A stretch of DNA of 64,000 nucleotides. It comes from Pelobium manganitolerans. Lineage in GTDB: Bacteria > Bacteroidota > Bacteroidia > Sphingobacteriales > Sphingobacteriaceae. A program made the position numbers and the translations under genes. The notes under the pieces were generated by a model that saw only the letters and a program-made list of their open reading frames with translations, did not search any database and was not told the origin of the DNA. The stretch is taken from the NCBI RefSeq assembly GCF_003609575.1, contig NZ_MBTA01000029.1, forward strand, positions 163,117-227,116. Reading direction: 5' to 3'. Below, piece after piece: positions 1 to 9,497 of the stretch; position 1 is the stretch's first letter, and every line of letters begins with the position of its first letter.

Positions 1-1
1 C

Positions 2-3000
2 ACATTTTTGTGCCTCTTGCTTGCGCTTAACGCTGTGGCGGATGAGCCTATAAAAAGCAAGATGACACATTACTCTACGGAGGAAGGGCTTTCTCATGAT
101 GGGGTTTTGTGTATGTTTAGAGACCGCGAAGGTTTTATGTGGTTTGGCACTTGGGATGGTATAAACCGTTTTGACGGACAAAACTTTGTTACCTACAAAG
201 CACGGCCCGGCGACCGCTCTATCCTAAAAAACAATAAGATCCGTAACATTTTAGAAGCTGGCAACGGCTTTCTATGGGTAAAAACTTACGACAATAAGGT
301 ATATCTTTTTAACAAAGCCACAGAAAGCTTTACCGGCCTTAACCTCAGCAACGAAGGCCGGTCTGTTGGGCAAATATCGATTGAAAAAACAGTGGTAAGC
401 AGCCTTGGCGATACTTGGCTTATTACCCAAAACCAAGGATTAATTGCAGTTGGAAACAATGCGAACGGAAAGGTGAACCGCGTGCACCAATACCTGCCAG
501 AAGAGAGGGGCAAACTGCACATCCCCAGCAAACAGGTCAACTTTTTATTTGAGGATGCGCAACACAAAATTTGGGGAGGTACAGATAAAGGCCTGTTTTG
601 CCTAAGTAAAACAGACAGCGCCTACCGCCACTTTTTTCGATTAAGAAACGGTAAGGACACTTTTGTGCCACAGCAAAACATCAGTTGTGCAGATGGTAAT
701 GCCACACAAGTTTATTTTGGCACTAACGAGGGCTGGCTCATTTATTTTGATTACGCGAAAGCGGGCTTCCAGATAAAAAAGCTCCCTCAAAAAGATCAAA
801 TTAATGCTATTAAGGTTACAAAATCAGGCTTAGTTTATCTGGCAACAGCCAAACAGGGACTTGTAATTTATAACCCATCGACCAAAACATTTAACCAACC
901 GGCAGGCGACGTTTCCAACACGTACCTATCTATTTACGAAGACGCGCAACAGAACCTCTGGCTCGAGCCTGCAGACCGCGGCATTGTAAAATACAGTCCG
1001 CGCAACACTACCTTTAATCGCTACTTGTCGCCGGTAAACGGTATGCTGTCAAACGCAAACGTAGGCTCGCCAGTTTACCAGGTTTACGAGGATGTAAACG
1101 GATATTTGTGGGCGATCATCAAAGGCGGAGGATTTGCTTATTTCGACCGCGAAAAAGATGCTTTTTACACCCCCGCAAGCAATAGCTTGGAAGAACGGCA
1201 ATATTTTAGCGATGTAATCAACGCCTACTCGGACCAAACCGGCGTACTGTGGCTTTGCACCCGCTTTGGTGGCGTTAATAAATATGTTTTCCCTTTAAAT
1301 AATTTCACCACCAAAACCCTTGTCGCCAACAGTAACAATAAATTAGAAAACGAGGTACGCGCAGTATTTGAAGACCGCAAAAAACGCCTGTGGGTAGCTA
1401 CCAAAGCCGAAAAATTATATGTTTTTGATAACGGTGTGGATATCAGCGCCAAGCTTTTTGGAAACATAAACACCAAAAGTTTTGGCCGTATTTATACCAT
1501 TACCGAAGCAAAAGACGGCAGCATTTGGATGGGTACCAAGGGCGACGGTTTATGGGTGGCCACCAGCAACACCAATGGCAACAGCTACCAAGTAAAGCAT
1601 TATATGCCTAAGGCCAATGAACCAAAAAGTATCAGCAGCGATATGATTTATGCCCTGCTGGAAGACAGCAATGGGCGCATGTGGATAGGTACTTTTGGCA
1701 ACGGTTTAAATTTGGCCGTTAAAAAAGGTGGCGAGTTGGAATTCTTAAACGCACAAAACTATTTTGGCCGCTACCCTATTGAAACCTGCAATGTTATCAG
1801 AGATTTGTTTGAGGATGATGATGGCATCATCTGGGTTGCTACAACAGATGGGCTTTTGCGTTTCGACCCGCGCTTCGGAAAAAACGCGCAGTTTCATCGT
1901 ACCCAAAAAATACCGGGAGATAAAGCAAGTTTGGGCAATAACGACATCCAATACATTTACAAAGATTTAAGTGGCGATATATGGCTGGGTACGTTTGGCG
2001 GAGGCTTAAATAAGGTAATTAAACAACAGCCCCTCGCAACAGCCGTAAAATTTAAGGTATTTACCAAAGAGCAGGGGCTATCCAACGATATTGTTTTAAA
2101 TATTATTGATGATGGCGCCAACCATTTGTGGATGGCTACCGAGTACGGCCTCAGCCGTTTTGATAAAAAAACCGAAAGCTTCCGCAATTTCGACTCGTAC
2201 GAGGGTTTGCCAAAAGAAGGTTTTTCTGAAGGTAAAAGCATCAAACTGAGCAAGGGTGCGCTTTGTTTCGGCGGTATTGACGGCTATATCACTTTTGTGC
2301 CTTCACAAATTAAATCTAACAAATTTAAGGCGCAACTTGCTTTTACCAATTTGCAGCTGTTTAATCACGATGTGAACGTAGGTGCAGATGCTTCGGTATT
2401 AAACGTTTCTTTAAACCAGGCAAAGCAAATTAACCTAAAATACGATCAAAACGTCATCAATATTGATTATGCGGTTTTGGATTACCGCTCTAACCATAGC
2501 CTTTCTTATGCTTATATTTTAAAAGGCTACGACAAACAGGCGCATTACGTAAAAAACCAAACACGCGCTGCCTACAACCGTTTGCCACCGGGCAAATACG
2601 TTTTTGAGGTGAGCAGTTTAAACAACGATTTATTTGCCAACCAGCCTTCCAAAAGCATAGAAATAATTATTGCACCTCCTTTTTGGTTAACCGGATGGGC
2701 CTACCTGGTTTATCTGATACTGGCCATCCTGTTGTTTTTTGTGGCGCGTAATATCATTATTACCGTTATCCGCCTGCGCAATAAAGTGGTTTTAGAGCAT
2801 AAACTTACCGAGCTGAAACTGGAGTTTTTTACCAATATCTCGCATGAGCTACGCACGCCGCTCACCTTAATCATTAACCCGCTTAAAAAAATCGCGGAAA
2901 GTGAAACCCTAAGCACAAAAGGCGCTAAACACTTAAATATTGTTACCAAAAACGCCGATAGGATGGTTCGTTTTGTTAATCAGCTGTTGGATTTTAGAAA

Positions 3001-4351
3001 GATACAAAGCGGTAAAATGCCTTTAAAGTTTACTTCGGTAGATGTGATTAGTTTAGCTTTTACCGTTGCCGAGCATTTTAAAGAAATTGCCGAAGAAAAA
3101 AACATCACCTTTGTTTTAGAGGCAGATACGGATGCTTTTACGCTTAGCGCGGATGAAGAAAAGCTGGACATTGTAATTTACAACCTGCTCTCTAACGCCT
3201 TTAAGTTTACCCCGGCGCACCGGAAAATAACCCTGAAAATAAGCTGTTTAGATCATTCAGATTTTGTGACCATCCAAGTAATTGATGAAGGTATAGGCGT
3301 AGCCGAAAACCAATTGGAAGCAATTTTTGAGCTTTACTACGAGGCAGAACACCAAAACCAAAAAGGCAGCGGCATTGGCTTAGCACTGGCTAAAAATATC
3401 ATCAGTAGCCATAACGGGAAAATATGGGCACAAAACAATCCGGTGGGCATGTGCTTTACCGTATCCTTACCAAAAACTTCTGTTAACCATCCACAGCCTA
3501 AAAACCAGGCTTTTACCCTACAAGTCAGTTCCGTTGCAAAGGCGAGCGCTGAGGATGAAAACGCTGTTGAAATAGCAAAAGACAAAGAATTTACGGTTTT
3601 ATTGGTAGAAGACAACAATGAATTGCGCCTTTTTTTAGCCGATCAGCTGAGCGAACATTACCAAGTTTTGCAAGCCTCTGATGGCGTAAAAGGTATGGAG
3701 CAAGCGAAAAACCATCTTCCAGACTTAGTTATCAGCGATGTCATGATGCCCAATAAAGACGGTATAGCTTTATTAAATGAGCTGAAATCCCAGCAAGAAA
3801 CCAGCCATATACCGGTGATTTTACTCACGGCAAAATCTGCCGTAGAAAATCAAATTGAAGCTTTACGTTATGGCGCCGATTTTTACATTACCAAACCTTT
3901 TGACCTAAACCATGTTCTGGCCTGCGTAGCCAACCTGATTAAGCAACGCAAAATGCTTTACAAGCAATTGCTGGATAAAAAACCAAATTTAGTGCTTAGC
4001 CCTAGCGAGCCTTTGATTACCGATAAAGACGAAACGTTTTTGAATGACGTAATTGAGACGGTAGAACAAGGCATGACGGATCCGCAGTTCAGCATTGATG
4101 CCGTAGCATTATCAATGGGTTTAGGCCGAACAACCTTTTATAAAAAACTAAAATCTTTAACGCAACGCAGCCCAGTAGAATTTGTTCGGGACATTAGGCT
4201 AAAACGTGGCAAACAGTTGTTAGATAGTGGCCAGCATAACGTTTCGGAGATTGCTTATATGGTTGGTTTTAGCAGTTCGGGATATTTTGCCACCTGCTTT
4301 AAAGAAGCTTACCAAGTATCACCTAGCGAATACCTGAAAACCAAAAAATAG
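2..4351 (+). CDS. Hybrid two-component system sensor/regulator (HTCS), 5' end outside window
   Basis: One-piece sensor kinase plus transcription factor of the type that controls carbohydrate-utilisation loci in Bacteroidota. The frame is open to the left edge and the first residues (CLLLALNAVADE) look like the end of a signal peptide, so the true start lies upstream; the TTG at 8 is not convincing. In order I see about 750 residues of repeated WxGT/LWxxT blades (two periplasmic seven-blade propellers by family), a Y_Y_Y domain, a membrane helix near 900-920, an H-box (FFTNISHELRTPL, His near residue 946 counted from nt 8), an ATPase domain with GSGIGLAL, a receiver domain (VLLVEDN; phospho-acceptor Asp in SDVMMP near 1244) and a C-terminal AraC-type helix-turn-helix. 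Target genes are presumably to the left; no SusC/SusD pair is in the window. Confidence 0.95.
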   Translation, partial: TFLCLLLALNAVADEPIKSKMTHYSTEEGLSHDGVLCMFRDREGFMWFGTWDGINRFDGQNFVTYKARPGDRSILKNNKIRNILEAGNGFLWVKTYDNKVYLFNKATESFTGLNLSNEGRSVGQISIEKTVVSSLGDTWLITQNQGLIAVGNNANGKVNRVHQYLPEERGKLHIPSKQVNFLFEDAQHKIWGGTDKGLFCLSKTDSAYRHFFRLRNGKDTFVPQQNISCADGNATQVYFGTNEGWLIYFDYAKAGFQIKKLPQKDQINAIKVTKSGLVYLATAKQGLVIYNPSTKTFNQPAGDVSNTYLSIYEDAQQNLWLEPADRGIVKYSPRNTTFNRYLSPVNGMLSNANVGSPVYQVYEDVNGYLWAIIKGGGFAYFDREKDAFYTPASNSLEERQYFSDVINAYSDQTGVLWLCTRFGGVNKYVFPLNNFTTKTLVANSNNKLENEVRAVFEDRKKRLWVATKAEKLYVFDNGVDISAKLFGNINTKSFGRIYTITEAKDGSIWMGTKGDGLWVATSNTNGNSYQVKHYMPKANEPKSISSDMIYALLEDSNGRMWIGTFGNGLNLAVKKGGELEFLNAQNYFGRYPIETCNVIRDLFEDDDGIIWVATTDGLLRFDPRFGKNAQFHRTQKIPGDKASLGNNDIQYIYKDLSGDIWLGTFGGGLNKVIKQQPLATAVKFKVFTKEQGLSNDIVLNIIDDGANHLWMATEYGLSRFDKKTESFRNFDSYEGLPKEGFSEGKSIKLSKGALCFGGIDGYITFVPSQIKSNKFKAQLAFTNLQLFNHDVNVGADASVLNVSLNQAKQINLKYDQNVINIDYAVLDYRSNHSLSYAYILKGYDKQAHYVKNQTRAAYNRLPPGKYVFEVSSLNNDLFANQPSKSIEIIIAPPFWLTGWAYLVYLILAILLFFVARNIIITVIRLRNKVVLEHKLTELKLEFFTNISHELRTPLTLIINPLKKIAESETLSTKGAKHLNIVTKNADRMVRFVNQLLDFRKIQSGKMPLKFTSVDVISLAFTVAEHFKEIAEEKNITFVLEADTDAFTLSADEEKLDIVIYNLLSNAFKFTPAHRKITLKISCLDHSDFVTIQVIDEGIGVAENQLEAIFELYYEAEHQNQKGSGIGLALAKNIISSHNGKIWAQNNPVGMCFTVSLPKTSVNHPQPKNQAFTLQVSSVAKASAEDENAVEIAKDKEFTVLLVEDNNELRLFLADQLSEHYQVLQASDGVKGMEQAKNHLPDLVISDVMMPNKDGIALLNELKSQQETSHIPVILLTAKSAVENQIEALRYGADFYITKPFDLNHVLACVANLIKQRKMLYKQLLDKKPNLVLSPSEPLITDKDETFLNDVIETVEQGMTDPQFSIDAVALSMGLGRTTFYKKLKSLTQRSPVEFVRDIRLKRGKQLLDSGQHNVSEIAYMVGFSSSGYFATCFKEAYQVSPSEYLKTKK

Positions 4352-4415
4352 CCACCCAAAACGCGCTTATGCCCAAGCGCTGCAAGCAGAAGTCTTCAAA
4401 AACGCTTCATTTCTT

Positions 4416-4423
4416 TATCTTTG
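4416..4423 (+). promoter_or_regulatory. -7 promoter element (TATCTTTG) for the RluA-family gene
   Basis: Matches the Bacteroidota TAnnTTTG element and ends 5 nt before the ATG at 4429, so transcription would start at or next to the start codon (leaderless or nearly so). No clear -33 TTTG is visible. Confidence 0.6.
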
Positions 4424-4428
4424 CCGCT

Positions 4429-5148
4429 ATGAAAATCCCGAAACTAGAAGACTTAATCATATTTGAAGACGATAACCTGATTGTGGTTAACAAACCGCCC
4501 TTTATCGCTTCTTTAGATGAACGCGAAGGTTCGGAGATGAATATTTTACGCTTGGCTAAAAAATATCACGCTGATGCGCAGATTTGCCACCGTTTAGACA
4601 AAGACACTTCTGGCGCCATGATTATTGCAAAAAACCCAGAAACTTACCGCTTTGTGTCGATGCAGTTTGAACACCGCCAAGTTAAAAAAGTGTACCACGC
4701 TATTGTTGACGGCACCCATACTTTTAACGATTTACTGGTTGATTTACCCATTTTAAACGCAGGGAAAGGAAACGTATTAATTAGCAAAAGCGAGGGTAAA
4801 CGCGCCGATACTTATTTCCGCTCTTTGGTTTATTTTAAGCATTATACTTTAATTGAAGCACGCCCCGTAACCGGCCGTATGCACCAGATACGCATACACT
4901 TGGCCACGCAACGTGCGTCCATAAGCGGTGACGAGATGTATGGCGGTAAACCTGTTTATCTATCAAAAATTAAACGCAATTACCGCTTAAGTAAAGACGA
5001 GGAAGAACAACCCATCATGAAGCGTTTTGCGCTACACTCCAGAGAAGTGACTTTTCAAATTGCAGAAAACGACATGCGGACTTTTACCGCCGAATATCCC
5101 AAAGATTTTGCGGTGCTTTTAAAGTTGTTGGAGAAAAACGACAGCTAA
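4429..5148 (+). CDS. RluA-family RNA pseudouridine synthase
   Basis: Isomerises specific uridines of rRNA or tRNA to pseudouridine. The catalytic motif HRLDKDTSG (Asp of RLD) is near residue 54 and the later motif GRMHQIRIHLA is present. There is no N-terminal S4 domain, so it is the short form (239 aa). The longer reading from 4369 adds 20 residues not expected for the family and would start upstream of the promoter element, so I chose ATG 4429. It is convergent with the DedA gene only about 11 bp away. The exact target uridine cannot be told from sequence. Confidence 0.9.
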   Translation: MKIPKLEDLIIFEDDNLIVVNKPPFIASLDEREGSEMNILRLAKKYHADAQICHRLDKDTSGAMIIAKNPETYRFVSMQFEHRQVKKVYHAIVDGTHTFNDLLVDLPILNAGKGNVLISKSEGKRADTYFRSLVYFKHYTLIEARPVTGRMHQIRIHLATQRASISGDEMYGGKPVYLSKIKRNYRLSKDEEEQPIMKRFALHSREVTFQIAENDMRTFTAEYPKDFAVLLKLLEKNDS

Positions 5149-5159
5149 ACCTTGGCTGT

Positions 5160-5810
5160 TTAAACTACTTTTTTAGAAAATTTACTGGCCACCGCAGCAT
5201 ACACTGCCGGTAAAATAGTCACAAATATGATCACCAAAACAATCATTGAAAAGTTTCTTTTAAAAAACTCGAACCTGCCTAAGAAGTAGCCTGCAAAAAG
5301 AAAAAGCACAATCCAGATTACACCACCAATGATGTTCAAATAATTAAAACGCGGACGTGGTAATTTACCTACGCCGGCCACAAACGGCACTACCGTACGT
5401 AAAATGGGCAAAAACCGGCCAATGATAATTGCCTTTGCGCCATGTTTTAGAAAAAAGGCCTGCGTTTGCTCGTAATATTCCTGCTTCAGAATTTTATTCC
5501 CGGGTTTAAAGACTTTAACGCCTAAATAACGTCCAATCTCATAATTTACGGCATTGCCTACAACTGCGGCAATAATCAGCAACAGCGCTAGCAGATAAAT
5601 ATTCATCCCGGTATCGCCTACAGAAACTAAAGCACCGGCAGCAATCAGTAAAGAATCACCGGGTAAAAATGGCGTAACCACCAAACCGGTCTCCGCAAAA
5701 ATAATTAGGAATAAAATCAAGTAAGTCCAAACGCGGTAGTCTCTAATGATCTCGCTCAAATGAACGTCTATATGGATAATAAAATCGATAATGTGCGTAA
5801 TAATTTCCAC
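5160..5810 (-). CDS. DedA family (VTT/SNARE-associated) membrane protein
   Basis: Polytopic inner-membrane protein of 216 aa; DedA/VTT proteins have been linked to lipid (undecaprenyl phosphate or phospholipid) translocation. Visible family features are ETGLVVTPFLPGDSLLIAAG near residues 40-60, the amphipathic FLKHGAKAIIIGRFLPILRTVVPFVAG segment near 118-145, and several hydrophobic stretches. It is monocistronic by appearance, 36 nt downstream of the lipoprotein gene on the same strand. Substrate not predictable. Confidence 0.9.
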   Translation of the reverse strand: MEIITHIIDFIIHIDVHLSEIIRDYRVWTYLILFLIIFAETGLVVTPFLPGDSLLIAAGALVSVGDTGMNIYLLALLLIIAAVVGNAVNYEIGRYLGVKVFKPGNKILKQEYYEQTQAFFLKHGAKAIIIGRFLPILRTVVPFVAGVGKLPRPRFNYLNIIGGVIWIVLFLFAGYFLGRFEFFKRNFSMIVLVIIFVTILPAVYAAVASKFSKKVV

Positions 5811-5846
5811 GTCTATTGCTTTTAATGTTTTTTTGGGTAAATATTG

Positions 5847-6554
5847 TTAATCGGCTAAAATTTTCAAGCTTACCGCTCTATCGTCGGCGCCTTTGACTAA
5901 GCCTTTTGTCCAAACGGTATAAACTTTACCAGCATCCAAGCTGATATTATCCAAATTAGCCAAACTGCTGCTTCCGGTAGTTGGTTTTAAACGCAAAAAG
6001 TAGTTTCCTGCCCTTACGTTGGTATAAGCGGATGCGGTGCGGTAATTGATATTTTTGATGGCGTTCACGCTATCTACCAAGTTTTTCTGAAACACTAAAT
6101 TTAAATCCTTAGCATCTGCCGATACATTGATAAACCTTACCGTGGCCATAGTGTCTGTCAAAGCTGTACTTCTATCTACGGTGGCAATATAAATTAAAGA
6201 ATCTGTGCCCGGCTTTCCGGCTAAAAACAAGGTATGGCGCTTGTTTTGGTCCAGGTAAAAATCAAACTTTGTGGTGGGCAGAAGTTGTCCTTTGCGCTCG
6301 GTATAAACGTGGTTTGTGCCCGCGGACACGTTTAAATAACCGCTAGCTTCGCCAAAAGCTAAAGGCGCTCCGGTTTTTAAGGTATCGTTGATGTAAAATC
6401 CGTAAGCCAAATCATCGGCAACCGCATTCACAATTCTTAACTGCGCTTCGCCTACCCTATCCGGAACTTCCTCTGGCGCACAAGAAAAAAATACCACAGC
6501 CATAAGCACTAAGGCCAAACTTTTAACTAATAAGCTTTTGATATTGGTAGTCAT
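5847..6554 (-). CDS. DUF4397-type lipoprotein
   Basis: 235 aa. The signal peptide ends in a lipobox (VVFFSCAPEE), so a lipid-anchored envelope protein. The body has two repeated beta-sandwich-like units with the pattern LRIVNAVADDLAYGFYINDTLKTG and VRFINVSADAKDLNLVF, typical of DUF4397 domains. Molecular function unknown; such proteins are common in Bacteroidota envelopes. A TATTTTTG promoter element lies 13 nt upstream of the ATG, directly after the dnaN terminator. Confidence 0.75.
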   Translation of the reverse strand: MTTNIKSLLVKSLALVLMAVVFFSCAPEEVPDRVGEAQLRIVNAVADDLAYGFYINDTLKTGAPLAFGEASGYLNVSAGTNHVYTERKGQLLPTTKFDFYLDQNKRHTLFLAGKPGTDSLIYIATVDRSTALTDTMATVRFINVSADAKDLNLVFQKNLVDSVNAIKNINYRTASAYTNVRAGNYFLRLKPTTGSSSLANLDNISLDAGKVYTVWTKGLVKGADDRAVSLKILAD

Positions 6555-6567
6555 TTTTAAAATCGCC

Positions 6568-6575
6568 CAAAAATA
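6568..6575 (-). promoter_or_regulatory. -7 promoter element (TATTTTTG) for the DUF4397 lipoprotein
   Basis: On the minus strand TATTTTTG lies 13 nt before the ATG at 6554 and directly follows the T-tract of the dnaN terminator, so a new transcript appears to start where the previous one ends. Confidence 0.5.
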
Positions 6576-6577
6576 AA

Positions 6578-6606
6578 CAAAAAAGGCTTGGTTTTGATAC
6601 CAAGCC
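6578..6606 (-). terminator. Rho-independent terminator of dnaN
   Basis: 8-bp perfect stem GGCTTGGT/ACCAAGCC (6585-6592 with 6599-6606), 6-nt loop, followed on the minus strand by a T-run. It lies 24 nt beyond the dnaN stop. Confidence 0.85.
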
Positions 6607-6629
6607 CCTCTTAATTAAATAAGATAATT

Positions 6630-7754
6630 TTATGCGTAATTGTTTAACATTACCGGCATCACCAACATTAAAATATCTTCATTTTCATCCTTCACACTTG
6701 GGAATAAGATACCTGCACGGTTTGGTGTGCTCATTTCAATGGTAACTTCATCGCCAGAAAGGTTGTTCAACATCTCTATTAAAAACTTGGCGTTAAAACC
6801 AATCTCCATATCTTCGCCATCAAACTGGCAACCAATTCTTTCGTGGGCTTCGTTTGCAAAGTCAATATCCTCGGAGGATATGTGCAACTCGGCACCCGAG
6901 ATTTTTAAACGCACTTGGTGGGTGGTTTTATTTGCGAAGATAACCACACGTTTAAGACAGTTTAAAAACAAACTGCGGTCTAAAGTTAATTTGTTAGGGT
7001 TGTTTTGAGGGATAACCGCTTCATAATCTGGGTAACGCTCGTCAATTAAGCGGCATACCAAATTGATATTGGCAAACTTAAAAAACGCACTGGTTGAGTT
7101 GTACTCTACAGAAACATTCACATCTTCGGCAGGCAAAGATGATTTAAGTAAGTTTAGTGCTTTACGGGGCAATATAAAAGATGTTGCTTCCTCTGCTTTT
7201 GCGTCATTTCTGCGGTAACGTACCAATTTGTGTGCATCTGTTGCCACAAACGTAACGTTTTGCGGAGACAGTTGGCAAAAAACACCTGTCATAGCTGGTC
7301 TTAACTCATCATTACTAACCGCAAAAACAGTTTTGTTGATGGCTTCTGCCAAAACAGAAGCAGGCAAGTTTACAGACGAAGCATTTTCTACGGTAGGGAT
7401 TTTAGGGAAGTCCTCCCCGTTTTCGCCGCTTAAACGGTATTTACCGTCGCCGGCGCTAATTTCAATGGCAAAAGTGCTGTCATCTACCGAGAAAGCTATG
7501 GGCTGTTCTGGCAAAGTTTTAAGCGTATCTAACAATATTTTAGATGGAACAGCAATTTTTCCGCCTTCTTTAGATTCTACAGCCAATGAGGTAGTCATGC
7601 TGGTTTGCAAATCTGTAGCAGAAATAATTAAGCTGTTATCTTTAATCTCAAACAAAAAGTTCTCTAGGATGGGCAACACCGCACTATTGCTTAAGGCGCC
7701 GCTTACCGCTTGTAAATGCTTTAATAAAGTTGACGTAGAAACAATGAATCTCAT
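6630..7754 (-). CDS. dnaN: DNA polymerase III subunit beta (sliding clamp)
   Basis: Ring-shaped processivity factor that tethers DNA polymerase III and other clamp-binding proteins to DNA. 374 aa, normal length, with three repeated clamp domains; MRFIVSTSTLLKHLQAVSGAL at the N-terminus and the conserved C-terminal end ILMLVMPVMLNNYA (MPM motif) are clear. Here dnaN is not next to dnaA, gyrB or recF but sits between gld genes and a lipoprotein gene, as is usual in Sphingobacteriaceae, so it does not mark the origin. A strong terminator follows. Confidence 0.97.
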   Translation of the reverse strand: MRFIVSTSTLLKHLQAVSGALSNSAVLPILENFLFEIKDNSLIISATDLQTSMTTSLAVESKEGGKIAVPSKILLDTLKTLPEQPIAFSVDDSTFAIEISAGDGKYRLSGENGEDFPKIPTVENASSVNLPASVLAEAINKTVFAVSNDELRPAMTGVFCQLSPQNVTFVATDAHKLVRYRRNDAKAEEATSFILPRKALNLLKSSLPAEDVNVSVEYNSTSAFFKFANINLVCRLIDERYPDYEAVIPQNNPNKLTLDRSLFLNCLKRVVIFANKTTHQVRLKISGAELHISSEDIDFANEAHERIGCQFDGEDMEIGFNAKFLIEMLNNLSGDEVTIEMSTPNRAGILFPSVKDENEDILMLVMPVMLNNYA

Positions 7755-7802
7755 CTCGTTGTTTATTTTTTTAGGGCTTTTTAAAAATCAAAAATATGAA
7801 TT

Positions 7803-9497
7803 TTAATATGCATACTTCCGTTTGCGATAAAGATGTTGAAAAATTCCGAAAAGCAACAATAATATTAAGGGGATTAAGGTATTTATAAGCTGCCATTTGA
7901 ACTTTTCGGCAACCAGCTTACCTTTGTCTAGCAAACGCAATTTCAGCTCTTTTCCGCGTAAGGCTATTAGGCCCGAATCATCTGTTAAATAGTCTACTGC
8001 GTTTAATAAGAAGGTTTTATTGGCATAAGTTTGCTGGCTAAACCTGTCGTAACCCAAAGGAAAAACAGAACCGTCTGTGCCGCTCACCTGGCTCTTAAAA
8101 ACATCGCCGTCGCTAAATACTAACATTTTAGTAAAAGTGCTTTTTTGAAGCTTTTGGGTGCCTAAATCTGCCCCTGCTGGGATGGCTTGCGTTAAAAAAT
8201 TAGACTTAAAAATCCCTTCGGATAAAACACACACGGCTTTTGGTGCGCTCTGGAAAAGCTTAGGATCGGGCGTGTCTTCTATCATTTTTAATGAGATGAT
8301 AGTGGGCGCTTGTAGCTCTCTGTTAAATGGAGAAGTACTTAACAATACATTATGCCTTACATTTGCTACCGCGATGGTATCAATGGTATTGATAAATTCT
8401 GTTTTTATACCGTCTAAATTCTTCACCATCGGGTGCGGGCTTACCGGCATAATAATAGGATAAAACAGCCAAGGAACCAGCTGCAACTGTGGCTGGCCAC
8501 CTACCGAACCCACGTTTACCGGGATTTGCGCACAGTTCATATCACCCACCAAATCATAATTGACGCGGATACCGTAAGTAAAAAGCTGATCGTCTAAATT
8601 CAGCTTTTTTTGAAACGCCAGTTGCTCTTCCCTTTTGGTACTGCGCATACTGTCCAAATCGGCGTTCACTTGGTCTATAGCCCAAATGATTTTACCGCCC
8701 GCCATTAAAAACTGATCAATTTTGTATTTCTCTGGCTCTGTAAACGCAGTTTGTGGCTTGGCTATCACCATCACTTTTAACTTTTGCAAACCGCTGGCGG
8801 TAATGTCGGTAAGGTTTATGCGACCAGCTTCGTAACCGTCGGCCAAAGCTTTCATAGCATCTTGCAATTGCAAGTCGCTTAACTCGCCGTGGCCTTCTGT
8901 GAAACCCACACGTGGCTTGCCGCCCGAACTCACTTTTTTTATGGCCGATGAAAAAGCATATTCTAAATTTTGGATGGAGTTGTTGAGCACTTCATCTGGT
9001 GATAAACCCATCCTATTTTGCAACAAACGTACGGGGATTTGCTCGCCGTTAAAGCTTACCATCGCCGCAGGGAAAATCACTTTTTGGCTTAAACCCGATT
9101 CGGTTTTTACACTCAAATTGGTGGGTTCTATCCCTTTTGCGCCCAGCTCGTTGTAAACTTCTTCTTGTTGCTGTGGGTTTTTACCGTCCAAAGGATTTAT
9201 AAATTCAAACTTAATATTATTGCCTGCATAAGCTTTGTAATCCGTTAGCAAATCTTTGGTGGCGCGCTGCAAACGCTTAAATCCTGATGGGAATTCGCCT
9301 TCTAAAAACACGGAGATTTTTACCGGCTCTTTTAGGCTTTGCAAAATATTTACCGTTACCGGCGATATGGTAAAACGCCTTTCCTTCGTAAAATCAATCC
9401 GATGAAAAGCAAAGCCCGAAATAAAATTGAGCGCAACAATCCCAACAAAAACCGCCAGTAGCTGTAATAAGTCTTTATTTTTTTTGCGGTTTACCAT
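7803..9497 (-). CDS. gldG: Gliding-motility-associated ABC transporter substrate-binding protein GldG
   Basis: 564 aa with one N-terminal membrane helix (LLQLLAVFVGIVALNFISGF), a long periplasmic part, and a C-terminal helix ending in LYRKRK. The periplasmic part contains the ABC_transp_aux-like segment (VGFTEGHGELSDLQLQDAM). With GldA and GldF it forms the Gld ABC transporter, needed for gliding in Flavobacterium but also kept in non-gliding species. Its start overlaps the gldF stop by 7 nt (ATGGTAA), showing translational coupling in an A-F-G operon. Confidence 0.9.
   Translation of the reverse strand: MVNRKKNKDLLQLLAVFVGIVALNFISGFAFHRIDFTKERRFTISPVTVNILQSLKEPVKISVFLEGEFPSGFKRLQRATKDLLTDYKAYAGNNIKFEFINPLDGKNPQQQEEVYNELGAKGIEPTNLSVKTESGLSQKVIFPAAMVSFNGEQIPVRLLQNRMGLSPDEVLNNSIQNLEYAFSSAIKKVSSGGKPRVGFTEGHGELSDLQLQDAMKALADGYEAGRINLTDITASGLQKLKVMVIAKPQTAFTEPEKYKIDQFLMAGGKIIWAIDQVNADLDSMRSTKREEQLAFQKKLNLDDQLFTYGIRVNYDLVGDMNCAQIPVNVGSVGGQPQLQLVPWLFYPIIMPVSPHPMVKNLDGIKTEFINTIDTIAVANVRHNVLLSTSPFNRELQAPTIISLKMIEDTPDPKLFQSAPKAVCVLSEGIFKSNFLTQAIPAGADLGTQKLQKSTFTKMLVFSDGDVFKSQVSGTDGSVFPLGYDRFSQQTYANKTFLLNAVDYLTDDSGLIALRGKELKLRLLDKGKLVAEKFKWQLINTLIPLILLLLFGIFQHLYRKRKYAY

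Noticed and set aside
5136..5163. Hairpin ACAGC/GCTGT between the RluA and DedA genes as bidirectional terminator
   Set aside because: Only five base pairs and no convincing T-run on the plus strand.
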